A stretch of 64,000 nt of DNA from Bedellia somnulentella (lineage: Eukaryota > Arthropoda > Insecta > Lepidoptera > Bedelliidae), in the NCBI GenBank assembly GCA_963576735.1, contig OY755176.1, positions 14,183,423 through 14,247,422 on the forward strand. Reading direction: 5' to 3'. Made by a program: the position numbers and the translations under genes. Shown here one piece after another: positions 1 to 12,800 of this stretch (position 1 is the stretch's first letter; every line of letters starts with the position of its first letter). The notes beneath the pieces were generated by a model. That model saw nothing but the letters and a program-made list of their open reading frames with translations. It did no database searches and was not told the DNA's origin.

Positions 1-345
1 ATAAAAGCTTTAGGGTTGTAGGGTTGTACTAAAATAAAGGAAGGCATTGAAATTTTTGGTCATCATTAGTGTTTTAACACGACCAACTGGTAGTAATTTT
101 GATGTGTAAACTTTCCAATTTTCTGAACATGACCGTAAAAACTGCGAGCCAATAGAAATTTCATTAGGAAGTAGGATTTATTGGATGGAACCTGTATGTT
201 CGCTAAATAAGGAAAGTTCGGTAAATCGGATTCCGATTTAGAAAACGGTATAAGATGGATGGTGTGGCTATAAAACGACTTATGGTGTGGTGCGACCTCG
301 GATAATTGCGCTTTGACAATCATGTCGCTATACCTAGTACTATTA

Positions 346-483
346 CGCCCGATTTCTGAATTGAGTATTCCAGCTGAGAACAACTTAAGTATCGTTCTGT
401 CGCATTGAAATCTTAACAACTGAATGAGACAAAACGATACTTAAGTCGTTCTCAGCTTGAATACTCAATTCAGAAATCGGGCG
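346..483. mobile_element. Harbinger-like MITE, copy 1 (138 bp)
   Basis: A short palindromic element. Its arms begin CGCCCGATTTCTGAATTGAG and pair over roughly 60 bp around a central ATTGAAATCTTAACAACTGA region. TTA directly flanks both ends (343-345 and 484-486), which fits the three-base TWA target duplication of PIF/Harbinger transposons. It encodes nothing. A second copy of exactly the same length lies at 33670-33807. Superfamily assignment is inferred from target size only. Confidence 0.8.
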
Positions 484-3239
484 TTATTCACGTTTATCAA
501 CTTTAAATTTATGAAATGTTACGATATGATTTAGTACTGTAGTAGAGTGATAATTGCATACCAATTTGCAAACATTTATAATTGTATAGAAATGCTAAAT
601 CAAGAAGAAATTTATTTTACAAATTACACTTCCGATACAAAACTTTGTAAACGCTTCCTTCAACTAAAAAAAATATTAGTAACAAGCATAATTTGTGAAG
701 AAATACATCCTACGACAATTTCGGGGGTATTCACCTAACGTATAGCCCATTAGCAGAGATAGGTCTCTGCACTACAAAGCCGGGGGTTCCGCCCTCTCGT
801 TTCACCTCACCGGGACTCGAGATATGCTGTTAGCACCTTTATCATCGCGAGAGAATAGCACCCGATTTTCCGTCTTGGGATATAGCAATATTTGGTAGTT
901 TACTTGACGTTCAGATTCGTGATCATTCTTTAGTTGCGAGCATTTTGTTTAATTAGGAAGGTAAGATATATTGGATTAGACAATATAATTAATAACATCA
1001 ACGAGAAAATTATTATTTAATAAGGTCATGAGTATGCAATGCAGTCATAAGGAATCATATAATCACCGCTAATCCAAAGAATGAGCAAACATAAGAGAGA
1101 AAAATTATAGATCGTTTGCTTATATTGTCCCCATAGAACCTCCTATTACGCGCCTTTACCCTTAATCGCCTTTTGTGTCCCCACAGCCGCAATGAACGTT
1201 AAACAGTATTATTTTACAAGATACTTAAACATTCTTCATAAAGTAAGATATTAAAAATTTTGCACGATCTCAACATTCAACATTAAGTATGCATTGCAGC
1301 GCTGCACTATTTTAATCATCTTAAATCATTCCCGAAGCCAAATCCTTAAATATGTACGTTTTCAAACTCATGCTTTTTGATACATAATATGAATATAAAA
1401 CATCTTAAACAAGCATTACTTAGATAAAATTATATTATATATAAATTCCATTTAGTCGTACACCAAAAAGCATCCTTGGCTATTTATCCTGCCGACAATA
1501 CAAACGAAAAGTCCACTATATAGTAAATATTTAAAGGGGAAAAGATACGTTTATCAGCTAGTTGTCGTAAAATGTTGCAGGATGGAGACCCCTGTCAGCT
1601 GTCCAAAGGATTCATGATAGGTATTTGGAACATAGCCGAAACAAACGTGACATGAGGATCACTACGATTTTTTTGGAGGCGAATACCAAACATTTTATTA
1701 CGTTTAGACGATAAGAATTACGAAAAAAGTATTGTTTCGTTTTATTACGTGGACACCATCAAGAAAGTGCCTTGATTGTGGTTAATACCGCGCTTGAGCA
1801 ATATCCTATATCGCAGTATTTTTATTCCTTATATTTTTTATTGAATTAAGATGGTCTTTAAACTTTACACAATGAAATTTTAAAGAAACCTGCTGTAATT
1901 AATAAGCTAATCATTATAACCTTTTTTGGTTGAAAAAGTAACACCGTTTTGGCTTATGATACAAGGCAAACCTATTACCCTTTTATGCCGTTGCTTTCGA
2001 CTGGCAAAATTAGGTTGAAAGCTTATAATAAGCTCGCGTTAAATGTTATAAGTGTTAATCATAACCATGACAGCGACTGAAGAAAATAAATGGGTAATTT
2101 GTTTTTCAAACATTTGCGCAAATTTCGTTCGGTATTTCTCAACAATCTAATTAGCGACAAGGGTGTTTCTTATTCTCAGTTTTGTTGGCTGTAATATAAG
2201 AGCTCTCATTTATATCCATATTTATTAGTCGTCGCTTTCAGTGGATGGCAGTAATGCGCTGGAGAAACCATTACTCGCAGCGCGATTAAGATTAAAATTG
2301 AAAAGGAGGCTTGCCTGGTGATATTTTATTTCTAGGCTGAGGGGCGGGCACGGCGGAGTCGTCATTTAAATAAATATTTGGCACAAAATCTCCACGGGAT
2401 TTGGATTTCACTCACCCTTTTTAGTCTTTTTGGAAAATTTCTTACTTTCCGACGACGGACTTTATATTAAGTCCCGACCGGTTCTCCCTAATTTTCCCGA
2501 CTCTGTTATTTTGGGCTATGCGGATAAGCTCTTTAATGTTTATATTGGTTGGGCCGTAACTGTAGCAGGTTTGAGTAAAGAGTATTGAATAAAATTAGTA
2601 CAATGGGTTGCTGTTCGTAGGAAGATGTTATATTGATTTTGTACATTCTAGAATAATGGCAGTGTTATATTGTATAGAGCCGTAGAATGTGTTGGTATTG
2701 TTCGAACCGGACCACGCCACGGTCGGAGCACCTTTGTTTAATACACTGGCTAGAAGGTAACTCTAGACATTCGCCACATTCTATATTATTAAAATAGCTT
2801 CCATTACACTCTATGTGTCATGCGGTAACTTATACGATATTTATACTTTGTTTTGTTGCTTCAGATAACAAGTTTCTTAGAAAATACCTTGTTATTTGAA
2901 AAAAGAGAGTGATGAGATGAAAAACTTCGACTAAATTCTTTATTCTGCGGCACTCGTATAAAATTCAAAGATATTCATAACACACACATTCAGAATAAGA
3001 TATGTATACATTTATGTACTCACGCCATTCGTTCCAAATGGGGTTGGCGGATACTTTAAAAACGTCAAAATTAAAAAATAATATGACTCTGCCGTTTGCG
3101 TTGTTGCTTTGGAAGGTGTTAGTAGAAAGAAGAAGCAACAAAAAACTCCAAACATTCACCTTTTTTATCTTTTAAACTAGACATTCATACAATTTCTGTC
3201 CAGCACATTTAATTGAGATACACGTGTGAATAACCAAAT
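484..3239. other. Non-coding stretch, no gene seen
   Basis: AT-rich sequence with only short chance frames (the longest about 63 codons). A slightly GC-richer patch at 2330-2400 contains the motif AAATAAATATTTGGCAC, which recurs at 11631-11647 with ACTCACCCTTT downstream in both places. No repeat boundaries were recognised. Confidence 0.5.
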
Positions 3240-3271
3240 GAATGTGTGTGTTGTCTTCAACACACACATTC
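3240..3271. repeat. Perfect 14-bp stem hairpin of GT/CA character
   Basis: GAATGTGTGTGTTG is followed by the four-base loop TCTT and then by its exact reverse complement. The alternating purine-pyrimidine stem could extrude as a cruciform or adopt Z-DNA. Function is unknown and it may be a simple-sequence accident. Confidence 0.6.
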
Positions 3272-3837
3272 TCGTTGTCAATCTTCAACAAAATATATCT
3301 GCTCTATTCGGTTGCGGAAGTCCTGCACCAACTTATACCAATGTAATGAATATATTTCAGCTAGACACCATCCATTTTAACCGTATACCCTTCTAACTAC
3401 TTTTTCGTGCAAGATTCTCTGATAAAATTCTAGCGATGTTCATTTAACCCTAGCTTTTTTATTACTGTGGGATGTGCTTTACTTTAGGCTAATAGGAATG
3501 TTAGGTTTTAAATCGCGGAAGGGTCATAAAGCGGTTATATAATTAAAAGGCAAAACTAACGGATTGGCTAAGGTTCAATGCACAGCCAAAACTGCTTGAC
3601 ATAGAAAATAGAATTTTAAGAAATTATCCACTGAGGGGTTGAAATATTTTTTTTTGAAGAGTCGATTGGTTTTCTCGTTTTGCTACCAAAAATGGTTTTT
3701 TTTTCACTCTCTGTTGGTCCATCAAGATTTAAATCTGTTGCAATCTCGTTTTTATTAAACATTTTAAATGTTAGCTTCACTTCTAACGAGTTCAACATTG
3801 AGATTTTTTGCTTGTTTCATTATAAAGAGGTACATTA

Positions 3838-4138
3838 TTACGAATAAATAAAGGAAAGAAAAATTTCGACACAGGCGGGAATCGAACCCGCGACCTCGGG
3901 TATACGCCCCCGTCGCTCTGCCAATTGAGCTACCGTGTCAATGGCTGCCAGCGCGAAATTCTTCTATCCTTTATGTCTTTTTTACACGTTTAAGTAGTGT
4001 TTGCGTTTCCTACCTCCGATTTTTTACTAATTCGGAAGGCCACTTGTCTACCTTTTCAGATAGAATGCAAATGTTGAAAACGCCTAACTATCACATAATT
4101 TAAATCTTTTTGTTCATGAAAACCTCATGTGCGGATTA
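3838..4138 (-). repeat. tRNA-like repeat unit, copy A (~300 bp)
   Basis: On the minus strand, about 3870-3941, the sequence folds like a tRNA. It has a 7-bp acceptor stem (GACACGG with CTGTGTC, one wobble pair), a GCTC/GAGC D-stem and a perfect GCGGG-TTCGATT-CCCGC T-arm. The anticodon stem has only four pairs (CGGG/CCCG) around an eight-base loop, so it is unlikely to be a working tRNA. The same sequence with long flanks recurs at 52539-52818, so this is a tRNA-derived repeat (SINE-like or tandem unit). The unit starts again at 4139, as in a head-to-tail array. Confidence 0.7.
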
Positions 4139-4240
4139 TTACTAATAAATAAAGAATAAATAAAGGAAAGAAAAATTTCGACACAGGCGGGCGCAAACAC
4201 TACTTAAACGTGTCAAAAAGAAATAAAGGATAGAAGAATA
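4139..4240. repeat. Rearranged partial tRNA-like unit, copy B
   Basis: The unit begins again (ACTAATAAATAAAGAATAAA, 4141-4160) and runs to the GACACAGGCGGG motif near 4188. It then switches to an inverted piece (GCAAACACTACTTAAACG onward) that is the reverse complement of 3960-4005 in copy A. The tRNA-like core between the two breakpoints is absent. The structure could come from a template switch or a hairpin-mediated deletion. Confidence 0.6.
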
Positions 4241-4261
4241 TAAAGGATATAAAAAAAGGAA

Positions 4262-4433
4262 AACTCAGCCATGTGGGTTTCCTCACGATGTTTTCCCTCA
4301 CCGTTAACACCCATGATAAATTAACCACACATATGTCTTTAGAAAAGACAAATTGGTGTAGGCCCGACTCGGTATTGGAACACTAGTCGTTTGCTCGATA
4401 ACCGGTGTTCTACCCATTGAGTTATCACGTCGT
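4262..4433 (-). mobile_element. tRNA-derived SINE, 3'-truncated
   Basis: Reverse complement of the 5' half of the complete copy at 63296-63651. It includes a degenerate Pol III A box (AACTCAATGGG on the minus strand), a B-box region (GTTCCAATACC), the GGCCTACACCAATTTGTC segment and the AAACATCGTGAGGAAACCCA segment. It lacks the 3' half with the TTATG tail. No target duplication was found. Confidence 0.75.
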
Positions 4434-5907
4434 ATTTTATACTCAGCAATTAAACGATACAACCTCATAGATTTGCTTAAAAACCCGTATTTTTAAAGCA
4501 TTTAAACATTTACCAACAGCGTAACAAAGCAAAATGTATCCGGCGATGATAAAGCGACTGCCATTAAGCGATATGAAATGAAAAGCTACACGCACCTGTT
4601 TACAGTCGCTAATCTCTTTGATTCATTCATGGGCGTGCAATATGAAGTGCTAGATATCCCGGCTCGCGTCTGCAATAACGCGCGCTGTTTGTCTAATAAC
4701 AAACTCTATTTATCTCTATTAAAACGCTCTCACGTTCTACAGGACTATATTGTTGTTAGAACAACAGCCGAAAGGCGACATGATGTTTTACGGCCTTTTT
4801 AGTGATAAGGGTGATCCAAAATTGTCTTATTAATTTCTTATTCTGAAGCCATAGCTACCTACCCTATTTTCGGAAATTTTCGGCGTAAGTACTCATTGTA
4901 GTAGTTTTAAATGTATATTTATTTTATTTGTACGATTTTAACGTGGCATTAGCGAAGAATGTAATTATGTAATGTTATCTCATGCAACATTTTTAAGCTA
5001 ATAATGATATGGCAAGTTAAATTCCAATGGAGGAGTCAATCCCGTGGTTTTATTTTAGGCAGTGAGTAAAAGCATATTTTTTCAAAGTTGAGTTTTAGTA
5101 TTTTAAACTATATTTACCTATGTTTGTTTCATGGTATGCGACAACACAGCTGTAGCCGTATGTCGAGTAAGCTCGCTAGTTACATCGTTATTACTATGGA
5201 TGTTTCAGTTTTAAAACGAAATGAAGCGATTCTACTAGTTCTTTAAAAACACAACATTTTCGCATATCTCTGATGAACTCAGCCTTATTGTTATTTTCTG
5301 CACATTCACTACTATATTTAACAGGTCGTTTTACAAACAGAACACAAAAGGTTATGCAAACCAAATAATGGATCAGATAAAGCCTTTGAAGCGAGCGTTG
5401 CTGTGCATCGCAAGTCGTTTTTCATATTTATACGATTGGCGGCATGTATGGTCGGCGTAACCGGCCCGAAATGGCAGTAGAGGCCAAATTACCTTTCGTT
5501 AAGACCCGGATTGCCGGCTCGCCAGCTAGTTGGTGCTCTAAACGTGTGTGCAGTGTACTAGTGTTGCGCGTTAATGAGTTGACGCCATATGTGGCCAGAG
5601 AGGACGTGCTATACATTCAACAGATAACGTTTTGCCTTGCTTATGTTCGGTGCTTCTGTTGGGTTTCATTGTTGAATATGCTCAGCATGTCCACTTCCAT
5701 ACACTATTGTTAACTGGCATTGTTTACACGTGTTTCGCCTTTATTGTCGTTATTTTCGGTGGAATTTGCTACTTGGAAATATTATCAAGAGTCAATACAA
5801 AGACAAAAATTATTACCTCATGAATTTGTAAACATCTCTTTATTATCCGTTAGTTTCTATATCCAGAAATTAGAAAATGTCCACACTAGATGGAAAGAAA
5901 AAAAAAG
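4434..5907. other. Non-coding stretch, no gene seen
   Basis: No recognisable element. Overlapping short frames at 5428-5911 on both strands coincide with a GC-richer patch around 5440-5610 and show no protein family signature. Confidence 0.4.
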
Positions 5908-6005
5908 CTAATATGGTTTGGGTACATAGAGAGGATGTATGATCGTCATCGTAAAAGAGATGTATAGAGCTAATGTGGATGGTAATGTTAGTAGAACGAA
6001 AATAA
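5908..6005 (+). mobile_element. Decayed fragment of the RTE-like LINE 3' region
   Basis: Matches the stretch of the intact LINE around 23283-23370 (ATGGTTTGGG.ACATAGAGAGG, then AATGTGGATGGTAATGTTAG). It corresponds to the RWFGHIERM region, with several frame-breaking changes. It sits directly before a second, overlapping LINE fragment. Confidence 0.75.
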
Positions 6006-6530
6006 AAGAATGTTTAAATGGTTTAGGGCCAGCGCTGACTGCCGGCATGGCATGGCATGGCATGGCAAAGGATTTCGGTACAGATATAGCATTTTTAATC
6101 TTATGACCATGAGTATAGAATTCATTTTACTTCATTTTGACACAACGATGTCGACGTTCTGTCCTACCGCGGCCTCCCTCGGCATCGTTGTGTCAAAATG
6201 AATTCTATACGCATGGCAATAAGATTAAAAATGCTGTATCTGTACCAAAATACTTTGCCATGCCATGCCGGCAGTCAGCGCCGGCCCTTAGGCACATAGA
6301 GAAGATGGATGATTGTATATTGGTGTAAGAGATGTATAGAGCCAATTTGAATGGTAATGTTACTAGAGGAAAACCACTGAGGACACATTCAGATCAAACG
6401 GAGAACGTAAGAGAGGTTTGAAACAGTAACAGAGAGGTTTGCCAGAATCATTGAAAGTGGCGATTGATACTTTTTGACTACACCAACGGGAACTAACGGT
6501 GGTGTGAGTATATGTATGTACATACATATT
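6006..6530 (+). mobile_element. LINE 3' fragment interrupted by a MITE
   Basis: A second copy of the LINE 3' end. It runs from GAATGTTTAAATGGTTTA (up to 6025), is interrupted by the MITE at 6026-6287, and resumes at GGCACATAGAGAAGATGGAT (6291). It continues through CGGGAACTAACGGTGGTGTG to the terminal GTATATGTATGTACATACAT tail. The frame is destroyed. Removing the MITE and one TTA gives a continuous LINE match, so the MITE is younger than this fragment. Confidence 0.8.
6026..6287. mobile_element. Harbinger-like MITE of 262 bp nested in a LINE remnant
   Basis: Long near-perfect inverted arms. The left end is GGGCCAGCGCTGACTGCCGG and the right end, reverse-complemented, is GGGCCGGCGCTGACTGCCGG. 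Pairing extends over roughly 110-130 bp to a small centre rich in CG. TTA flanks both ends (6023-6025 and 6288-6290). The arms carry unequal numbers of CATGG repeats. No coding capacity. Confidence 0.85.
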
Positions 6531-6597
6531 TATGCTATATTATCCATGTAAGGACAATTCACTCAAATATCTATTTATTCCAAAGTTAATATACTTT

Positions 6598-6845
6598 ACA
6601 TACATACATATACTCAAGGCCATAAATCCCTAGACGGGGTAACCAGAGAAAAGGAATTAGAAACTCCTCAGCCATGTTTGGAAATTAAATGGGGAAAAGA
6701 TGGTAAAATAAAGGTAGTTGGTGATGGGTCTCCTACCACATCGCCCAAAAATCCCTTAATAGCCCCAATACCTGCGTTAGCTGCGTAGTGTCGGCTTAGA
6801 ATAGCACTACCCCATTTCTTCCGGTGGGTGTACGTAAGAAGCGAC
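6598..6845 (-). mobile_element. SINE-L copy with 5' inversion
   Basis: SINE-L is the name used here for the recurring ~230-260-bp non-autonomous element. Its sense 5' head is GCTGTGTAGTGTCGGCTTAG and its 3' end is TATAGCCGTGAGTATATGTA. Here 6598-6779 is the body and tail in minus orientation, while the head (6780-6845) is flipped to plus. The whole is flanked by an 11-bp duplication TAATATACTTT (6587-6597 and 6846-6856). This is the classic outcome of twin priming during target-primed reverse transcription. Confidence 0.85.
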
Positions 6846-6856
6846 TAATATACTTT

Positions 6857-9800
6857 GTATACAAATCAACATTCAATGAGGCATCTTTCATATTTAATAT
6901 ATTCAAAGAACCGAATTTCATCTTAAACATTAGTTCCCCACCCGTTGGTAGTTAGTTAGACGTAATGAAAAGATCTTGTTTAAGATATTACACGTGTTGG
7001 TTATAAAGTAGAATTTTCGTTTTTCCATATCGTTGAAGAAACGAGCAGAATGCTATCTCTATTGTCTTTATGTAAAACTAGACTAGGTTAGTTTTACAAG
7101 TTCTGTTCCGAAACACCCTAGATAATAACAACTAGCGGTCTGTGTCTACATGGGATTTACATTTCTGTTTTAAAGTTTCTATTCTAGGTGCTTTTACTAG
7201 AAATTCTTTTTTATATTTTACTCTCCAGTTTTAACGCAGGACTAGACAATTTTAATTCAGAATATTGTTGGTCTGTATCTAGAATTACGGTTGATAATGC
7301 AGTAGATCCGTGATACTGAATGTTGTTAATATAATCGCTTTTAACTAAATGAAGTACAGGAACTATTTTTTTATAAATTTATATGAGAGTCTGTTTGTTA
7401 CGACCTATTTCTAAGACCTGTGTACTTGCTTTTGACTGTGGATAGAGAAACCGAAATAAGCATTATTTGATGCAGTATTTAGTTCTATCGAATTTTAACG
7501 TCGCTTCACTTTATGTTCCCTTACTCACGACTGAAATCCTAGAGTTGTATCCAAAGATTTGGAAAAATAAACAGTTTCTCTCGGTATTAAAGCGAATACA
7601 AGTAGTTCAATAAAGCATCTTTGGTGATAGGCTCTCAATCGCATAGCATCACATTTTCACGGAAATACCTCAAGTAAATATTTATTTGTGTACGTAAATA
7701 TCTATTTGTGAACTTTTATATAACATTGCTTTATTATGATTGTCAAAAAACTTTAAGTGTGAAAGCATCGCTGTAAAAAAAGTGATTTATTAGAAGCAAT
7801 CAACGTTAATAAAATTAATGTGGCATCGTACGGACTGACCAAGTGCCGTAAACATAACCGCTTTTAATTCAGTGCTCGATCTTTTGTGATAATCCACAGA
7901 TAACATACTAGTTGTGTTATTCCGACATTGCTACACCGCAAATATAATGTATGTATAGTATTGTACAGTAAGCGGACATTACATTCACTATTCAAACAAA
8001 CTAAGATCAGCTCAGGCGTTTGAGTTGAATGTCTTTACGTGTGTTTGAATAGTTGTTTTGAATACATTGGGTGGTTTAAGAATTGAATCTCCTTTTCATT
8101 CCATATTCTAAATTGTGATCGAATCTGATGATTGATATTATTATACTTTTTCAGGGTCATGCAACTGTTAAAAATGATATCAATGTGAAAATAAAACTGC
8201 TTTACTATTAATATATCAAATCCGCATTCTACGCCTATTGAAACTGTATATTCGTGTTCAAAAGTGAAAAAACGAAATAGGTATAAACTAAAATTTTCAC
8301 AAAGAATGACGGTAAACAGTTATGCGGAATATTTTATTCCATCCAGTTTTATTCTGAATAGACATAGGTTGAGTGTGTTGCAACAAGGGTGTATGCCAAG
8401 AGTTGTTATCCGGGCTGCCAAAGTGTAGTGTTAGGTAAATGACAAGCTTTATCCTTCCTTTGTGTTCGTTGATCTTAGTACCTGTCTGTACGCTGGGAGT
8501 GCTGCGTGCCGTACGATTTGAGGAGTATTTTATATACTAGACAAATACAGCCTTGTTCTTTGTTTTATATCAATATATGTGTATGTTGCTAGTTTTAGTT
8601 TTTAATTTATGCAGACTATTTCGAACAAACGCAAAGAAATTACAGATGTTGCTAAAAAGAAAGGTAAATAAAATCTGTTAATAGATCAGTGCTAGGTGTC
8701 TGCTATATCGATAATGATGCTAATATGTTTTCATGAAGACTGTCTTGTTTCCTTATATTGATTTACCGTAAAAACTGTAACCTGTTGACATATGACAGAC
8801 CTGTTTTATTTGAGCCATATTCAAGCTGCGGTCTAAGTACGGTTGCTCTCGATCAGCATTGCATTTCAGAAATGCTGGTTCCGATCTGGTATTGCGGCAT
8901 ACCAGAATGTTGCTTTTTTGTCATTTGATTAATGATAACAAAACATTAAATGAAAAACCCTACACGACAGAGTGTATACTTAGTCATGGGGTAATAATTA
9001 GTTCAAAGTTCAGCCTGAAAGTTGGTTCAACATATTGCGACATAATGTCTCAAAAAACTTATTCTCTCCAACTTCGTTCTCTATTAATTTATGGCGTATT
9101 TTTAAATGAGTGTAAACTTTATGATTCCATAAATTTTTTACCTTACATCTATTCTCAATGTTTTCATAGTGCAGCAGTTCCACTCTGATATATTTTCGTG
9201 AAGTTTTCATCGAAGATAACAATCGTACCATTAAATCAATATTTTGCCAAGGAAGCGAGTTCCGCAGAGTTTTATCTCTCGGAACCTTCAGCGGATTTAA
9301 TAATACGACTCAACAGTTTGTTTAGACGTAGCATTCGGTCGGTCGTTCTTAAAGCTCAAAGCTAAACGGCTTCAGGGGAAAAGTTAATCTAGTGTCCCAG
9401 ACCAACAAATATTGTTGTTTGGTCGTTGCCTCCGGAGGCTATAAGTAATCTCGCCACGTTATGCACTCCGCTGGGTGCTTTATTGGAAAAGTGGATGGCA
9501 TTCTGGCACGTTGGCCAAACTATTTGTTAATACTATCCGTGGACGTGATTGTTCTTTTCATTATTATCGTGATTATTGGTTGGTCGATGTTTGTCTTCTT
9601 TAGAGAAGAATCAAATGGAAAAAGAACGATATGTTGATTACGTTTTATCAACTTTCAGGATACCTAATAAATTAGCCGTTCATATTAAACCAGAGGTCAA
9701 AATGTAATGGATGATAAACTTCAAATGGTGTACAAAAAAAGGTGGATTGTGTGTCACTTATTAGTCCATAGTGTATGCTCAGATTGCACAGAATCTTGCC

Positions 9801-12800
9801 TTAGACCCCTTTCTCACAGATTTTATTTCCAAGTAACTTGACTCTTTCAGTGAGATATAACCAGATCTCCTGTCTAGATAATTAAAAATCGGTCTTTAAA
9901 CTATCCTATAAAATGCGCCACTAATGCTTTTACCAATGATAAATATATTTTTAGACAAAACATGTAATTTTGGTTATTAAATATTTGCGAAATTCCTTAC
10001 TTATTTATTTCACCATTTAGTTTTCCTCCCTTCTCAATTTCCACTTCCAACGTATTGTTTTAAAATATATCGCCATTCGTGTTTGTGTGGTATTTGTTGT
10101 AGTGAAATCGCGGCGTGAATAGCGTCTACGAAGTTTAGACTCGTTGTAATGAATGTATATAGGTGAACGTGTTCGGAATTTATGTTCGGATGCATATTCT
10201 TGGCGGGGTCTTATGCAGCGAGGCGCGAACTGGCGCCACTGACAGATGCGGCTTCACCTACATTGCCAATTGTTGCCTAGTGCTCCGTGTTCCATACTAT
10301 ATTGCGCTATTAAGAGGAAAATTTTTAATAGGATTTTGTCGAAATAATGTCATCGACAAGCGCCAGCTGCATGTCTGAACAAATAATACGTAAGGTGAGA
10401 GATAGGGCTCGATAGGACGATGCGGTTTTTTATTTAAACAAGATACTTTCAATTATTAGAGAATGGCAGAAATTGTTTCAGCTTAAATCTGAACTAGGCT
10501 ACGTACAAGTACATCCATAAATGTTTGCATGTAACAAGTACTTGTGAGAATCTATAAAAATGGATCAAATTCGAAAAAGGATAAAAATGCGTGTATCCAA
10601 TAAAATACATTGAAATAAGATCATAATTAGTCAAATAACTCAGTGCTATCAATCAATTGCTCAATTTATAAATTCCAATCGCTTATTTATATGTCTCATC
10701 ACTGAAAAAAGTTAATTTATATGTAAGTCTTCAATCGGCAAAATTTATGCAAAATTTATTGTGGAATACCTATTGTATACCAATGGTACTGGTAGCGGCA
10801 TAATGCTATTGTTGAATATTTTTTATTACTTTTTTCTTCGAAAGTATATTTCTGTTGCCAGTTTAACACTTCCCCGTGTTATACTTGCTCTCACACGCCT
10901 CATGCTACCTATACAAACTCTTATATATTTGTCATTGTCCTTTGGCTAATTTCGTCTGAGGCGATGAATTAATTGTTTAGAATAATCAGTTGTTTTTTAC
11001 TTTTCTTTTTAAAACTTTTTTGTATGAATAGACTTTTGAAATTGAAAAGAGAAAGGTCAAAGTAATGATATGACAGATTTATGCCGCACCATTTTCGCAA
11101 TTCAGCCTCTGTGCCTGACAGGTATGACATCTTCAGATGAGTCTTATTGTCTCGTAAGCATTGTTCCGCTTAGTTCCCAGCTGTCATTCCAGTTAGTTTT
11201 AATTAAGTGCCTATTCACTGTTCCCGCAGTATTTACCTGTACTTTACTCGGTATTAAATCACATTATTTCAAATGGGTCTTCGTTCTCGTTCGATTAAGA
11301 ACTCGCTGTATTTCCCAGAGGTGATTCTTCGATTTGCATTGAGCTACATTTTTTTTCTCTCTATTTCACTTAATATTGACTTTTTAAATGATATTTAAAT
11401 ACTAGCTCATGCTTTCAATGGCCGTGAGTGTTGACTATTTATTCAACATTTAATTTATTACTTAACACTTCTTTAAAATGATTTGGGAATCTGTCCCATT
11501 TAGGTTTAATTGTCATAAACATTCGCAACGGATTTAGTTCCTTTTCAAACTAGGTCGCTGCTAGCTAAATATGATTAGAAAGAGGTGAGATTTTAACATC
11601 TTAAGCGACAGGAGACGAGGCGTAATTAAAATAAATATTTGGCACCAAATCCGGGTCGCGCAGCGGTTAAGTAAGCAACGAACAAACTCACCCTTTGAAG
11701 AAGTTGTTGCTTGTTTGTATTTACTCATACAACCGCTGAGTACATCATCTCTCAATTCGTAAATGGTTAGACTAAACCAAATTATTTTGATTTTAAGGAA
11801 AAAAACAGGTATTTAAATAAAACAGAAAGGAGAAATCAAAGCTTATATTAGAACAAGGAGAATTACTGTAAAATTCCTGTCAACGACATCTGTGTTTAAT
11901 ATACTACCAGTGTTTTTAACCATAATTTAAATTACAGAACTTTCATTGTTTAAGTCTAATTTTGACAACAGGAGCCTTTAGTTGCAATATCTTACTTCAG
12001 TGAAAAATGGACCGCCAATAACTTTAGCGATATCAGCTAATTGTAAAATAGTAATGGACAAACACATTTGAATTCATGTCGCGTGCTTACAGTTAGTAAC
12101 CGTCAACAGTTCTGTTTGATTGCATATTAGCGCGGCAATTCGATGCCAAGTCACGTGACGGGACAATGGCGTGGACTAATGTTTGATCTTGTTATCCCGC
12201 TGTTACTTTGTTGGGGAGTGTAGTTTATGGTATCTATTGCTTGAGTTGAGAGTTATAGGATGGGAGCATAGTTTAGTGACGATTCTTAATTGACGTTGTG
12301 CGAATAACGTAACTTTACGAATAGCTTTGAGACATTGTACAAATCTAACAATTATGAGTATTTCTATCAAACAAAATTAAAATGTCCATAATAGTACTGT
12401 CAATACTTAATCAAAAACATGATTATGTTTTATTGGCGATTCGATTTGTTATATTTTATCAAAAAGTATACCCTAATAAATTGTTTTGATACATCACAAA
12501 ACAAAGGCTAAAAACTTGCTAAAACAATCTTGATCTCTAAGAAAATACCGCTACAATCCTGTCTTTTCTTACCTGTATTTGCGATGAATAAATATAAATG
12601 CTGATACCTGGCTCCATCAAAACATGATTTCGTACGTCTGCTCGCATTACGTCAGCGCTTTCCGGGAATATATTTATAAGACCGGAAATGTATTTCCCGG
12701 AACGGCATACAGGAGTAGTAAATTTGATGGGGCGTAAGGTAAAGTACTATTCCCGTTCTATTGACGAAACAATGGTTCCTGGTGTTTTAGTTTTACAAAG

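Noticed and set aside
66..419. 117-codon minus frame
   Set aside because: It runs into the palindromic MITE at 346-483 for its N-terminal quarter and shows no protein family pattern.
3870..3941. Functional tRNA gene
   Set aside because: Four-pair anticodon stem with an eight-base loop, and the whole unit is repeated with long flanks; more likely tRNA-derived repeat.
8859..9188. 109-codon plus frame
   Set aside because: No motif, no splice or promoter context, overlapped by an opposing frame of similar quality.
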